Shown: positions 62,593 through 64,000 of the stretch, in pieces
Numbering within the stretch: position 1 is the first letter of the stretch
Layout: every line of letters begins with the position of its first letter
DNA from: Sclerotiophoma versabilis
Lineage: Eukaryota > Ascomycota > Dothideomycetes > Pleosporales > Didymellaceae
Assembly (NCBI GenBank): GCA_012274445.1
Contig: JAAROD010000033.1
Location: 1,240,001 to 1,304,000 of the forward strand
Reading direction: 5' to 3'
Length of the DNA: 64,000 nucleotides
Notes under the pieces: model-generated
The model's database searches: none
Told to the model about the DNA's origin: nothing
What the model saw: the letters and a program-made list of their open reading frames with translations, nothing else
Position numbers and translations under genes: made by a program

Positions 62593-64000
62593 ATGGAACC
62601 GCCCTCGAACCTCCCACGGCCGTCCGGCCTCCCGCGGCCAGCGACCTCGCGGCTGCCGGTGCTGCGGCCCTCAGGGAGCCAGCCCCAGCTGCGGTCGCCC
62701 GCCTCGAGCAGCCAGCTGCGCAAGAAGCCCTCGGTGGCCTCGCTCTCGCGCCCGCCAGCGCAGCCAGCCGCAGGAGCAGCAGCAGCAGCAGCACCACCAC
62801 CACCACCTGCGTCCGCGCCCACCGTCCAGCGAAAGCCCTCGCGCATCTCGCTCGTTCCCTCCTACGCCCCCTCGACCGCCGCCGCCGCCGCCGCCAGACC
62901 GAGCGCGAACGCGACCCTGGCCAAGAAGCCCAGTCGAGCCTCTCTCGTCCCGTCCGCGGTCCGACGAGCCAGCGGCATCCCCAGCCCTGGACTGCCGCCG
63001 CCGCGCACCTCGTCCCAGAACGCACCTGCCTTCAAGAAGCCCTTCGCCCGCCCGCCCTCGCGCCAGAGCAGGACACCCTCGCAGCCGCTGCCCGCCCCGA
63101 GCATACCCAACGAGGATGACGCCCTGGGCAGTCTGCGTGGCTTCCGCTCCGCTTCGAGGGCCTCTTCCCGGCCGGACTCGCGGGCCGGCGTCCATGAGAG
63201 CAGCTCCTCGCCCGAGTATGTGCCCGACGTAGGCCCTGACGAGGCCGTCAAGAGGAAGCCGCGACCGTCACTGTCTGAGAGGACGGTCGAGAGTCTGTCG
63301 CACCTGCCCGCGTCGCCAGCAAACGGCAAGAGCAGGCAGCGCAGATCCAGCTTCTTCAACCAGGATGACTCCATGCCGCCACCGCTACGCCCTGCGTCCG
63401 CCATGTCGAACCAGAGCAATGGCAGCAGACCCGCCACCAGCGATGGGACCGGCAGTCGTCTGCCAGCAACACCCAGGAAAGCCGGTGCTCCCTCCACGCG
63501 CATGTCGATGACCGTGCCTGGCAAGAGGAGTGTCAGCGCCGTTGTTTCCACGCCTACAACAACCCCAAGCCGAGTGTCATCGATATCACGTCCTACGACC
63601 GCGATCAAGAAGCCGGCTCTGGTACCAACGCAAAACATCCAGACTCCGTCCAAGCGAGCTGCCTTGCCTGATAGGAAGAGCACGGCGTCTCGCACACCGA
63701 GTGCACGGTCGTCAGTTGTTGGTAACTTTGGTCAGGCAATATCGCCACCTGGGACTACTCAAGCACCCTCTCCGCCACCTTCAACAGGCACTGTTCGCAG
63801 AGTGCCCAGCTCATCGCTTGCACTCCGCAACTCTATTGCCCAAGCCAAGGCCGCACGAAAGCAGGAGGATGCTGACTCGCCCAACGGGACACCAAGTAAA
63901 GCCGAGAACTCCTCAAATGCCCTCAGGGAGCAGATTGCAAAGGCTAGAGAGGCGGCAAAGCGCGACAAGGCTGGACCCGTCAGAGCCGACACACCGCCCA
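62593..64000 (+). CDS. Ser/Pro-rich protein, 3'-truncated by window edge
   Basis: An ATG at 62593 (gccATGg) opens a frame without a stop to the end of the window: 469 complete codons, more outside. I checked the frame codon by codon. It is the only long frame here with a fungal codon bias and few rare codons. The visible part is disordered: Ser, Pro, Arg and Ala dominate, with Ala and Pro runs (codons about 59-71, 94-101), repeats of 'KKPS.AS/RASLVPS', and many 'TP' and 'SP' sites. The last 60 residues turn helical and basic ('LRNSIAQAKAARKQ', 'ALREQIAKAREAAKRDK'), which resembles the segment preceding leucine-rich repeats in some large fungal proteins. The functional domain is presumably to the right. 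Confidence 0.75.
   Translation, partial: MEPPSNLPRPSGLPRPATSRLPVLRPSGSQPQLRSPASSSQLRKKPSVASLSRPPAQPAAGAAAAAAPPPPPASAPTVQRKPSRISLVPSYAPSTAAAAAARPSANATLAKKPSRASLVPSAVRRASGIPSPGLPPPRTSSQNAPAFKKPFARPPSRQSRTPSQPLPAPSIPNEDDALGSLRGFRSASRASSRPDSRAGVHESSSSPEYVPDVGPDEAVKRKPRPSLSERTVESLSHLPASPANGKSRQRRSSFFNQDDSMPPPLRPASAMSNQSNGSRPATSDGTGSRLPATPRKAGAPSTRMSMTVPGKRSVSAVVSTPTTTPSRVSSISRPTTAIKKPALVPTQNIQTPSKRAALPDRKSTASRTPSARSSVVGNFGQAISPPGTTQAPSPPPSTGTVRRVPSSSLALRNSIAQAKAARKQEDADSPNGTPSKAENSSNALREQIAKAREAAKRDKAGPVRADTPP

Noticed and set aside
61587..62846. 419-codon minus-strand frame and similar long frames at 62285-63025 and 62862-63695
   Set aside because: Very GC-rich DNA lacks stop codons by chance. 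These frames cross a divergent promoter and two better-supported genes.

Overview
The window is nuclear DNA from a filamentous ascomycete, most likely a Dothideomycete of the Pleosporales type. The class is an inference from gene content and was not tested by search. The evidence is gene architecture: monocistronic genes on both strands, short introns (mostly 45-66 bp) with GTRNGT donors and CAG/TAG acceptors, and families typical of such fungi: a CFEM-domain receptor, a HET-domain protein, a berberine-bridge-type oxidase, an Rds1-like secreted ferritin-fold protein and HRI1. I rebuilt about 33 protein-coding genes. Many needed splicing of two to five exons, and several needed a start codon downstream of the longest open frame.

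Layout. 0-7.8 kb: a 5'-truncated LRR-like protein, an ARA2-like aldo/keto reductase, a small spliced protein, a type-B carboxylesterase and a two-finger C2H2 protein. 8-12.2 kb: a divergent pair, betaine-aldehyde dehydrogenase and choline oxidase, which together make glycine betaine from choline. 13.2-22.5 kb: a disordered nuclear-type protein, a Dabb-domain protein, an AT-rich stretch that may be a RIP-decayed repeat, an NCS1 nucleobase permease, an Arg/Ser-rich protein with ten aspartates in a row, a Tic20-like membrane protein and a TANGO2 homologue. 22.9 kb: a tRNA-Gln-like gene with a broken 5' end. 23.5-29.5 kb: a secreted PhoD phosphatase, a GH43-like secreted glycosidase and a TrhO/TSTD2-type rhodanese. 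30.5-37.2 kb: a CFEM-GPCR and a bicovalent FAD oxidase in divergent orientation around a perfect 16-bp palindrome, a 21-bp minisatellite, and a cysteine-rich single-pass membrane protein whose two halves do not join in frame. 38.4-49.5 kb: hypothetical genes, an Hva1-TUDOR protein, a HET-domain protein, an MFS monocarboxylate-type transporter and two related C3H zinc-finger genes, one of them degenerate. 50.8-64 kb: Rds1-like protein, Trm1 (with an AUG-less leader that looks like a mitochondrial targeting sequence), a membrane-associated conserved protein, HRI1, ribosomal protein eL13, a coiled-coil protein, and a Ser/Pro-rich protein that runs off the right edge.

There is no PKS, NRPS or terpene-synthase gene and no intact transposon. 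The clearest functional unit is the choline-to-betaine pair. The most interesting loose ends are the Trm1 leader, the tRNA-Gln-like gene, the CFEM-GPCR/oxidase pair with its palindrome, and the two C3H paralogues. I saw nothing that clearly qualifies as a wholly new system.
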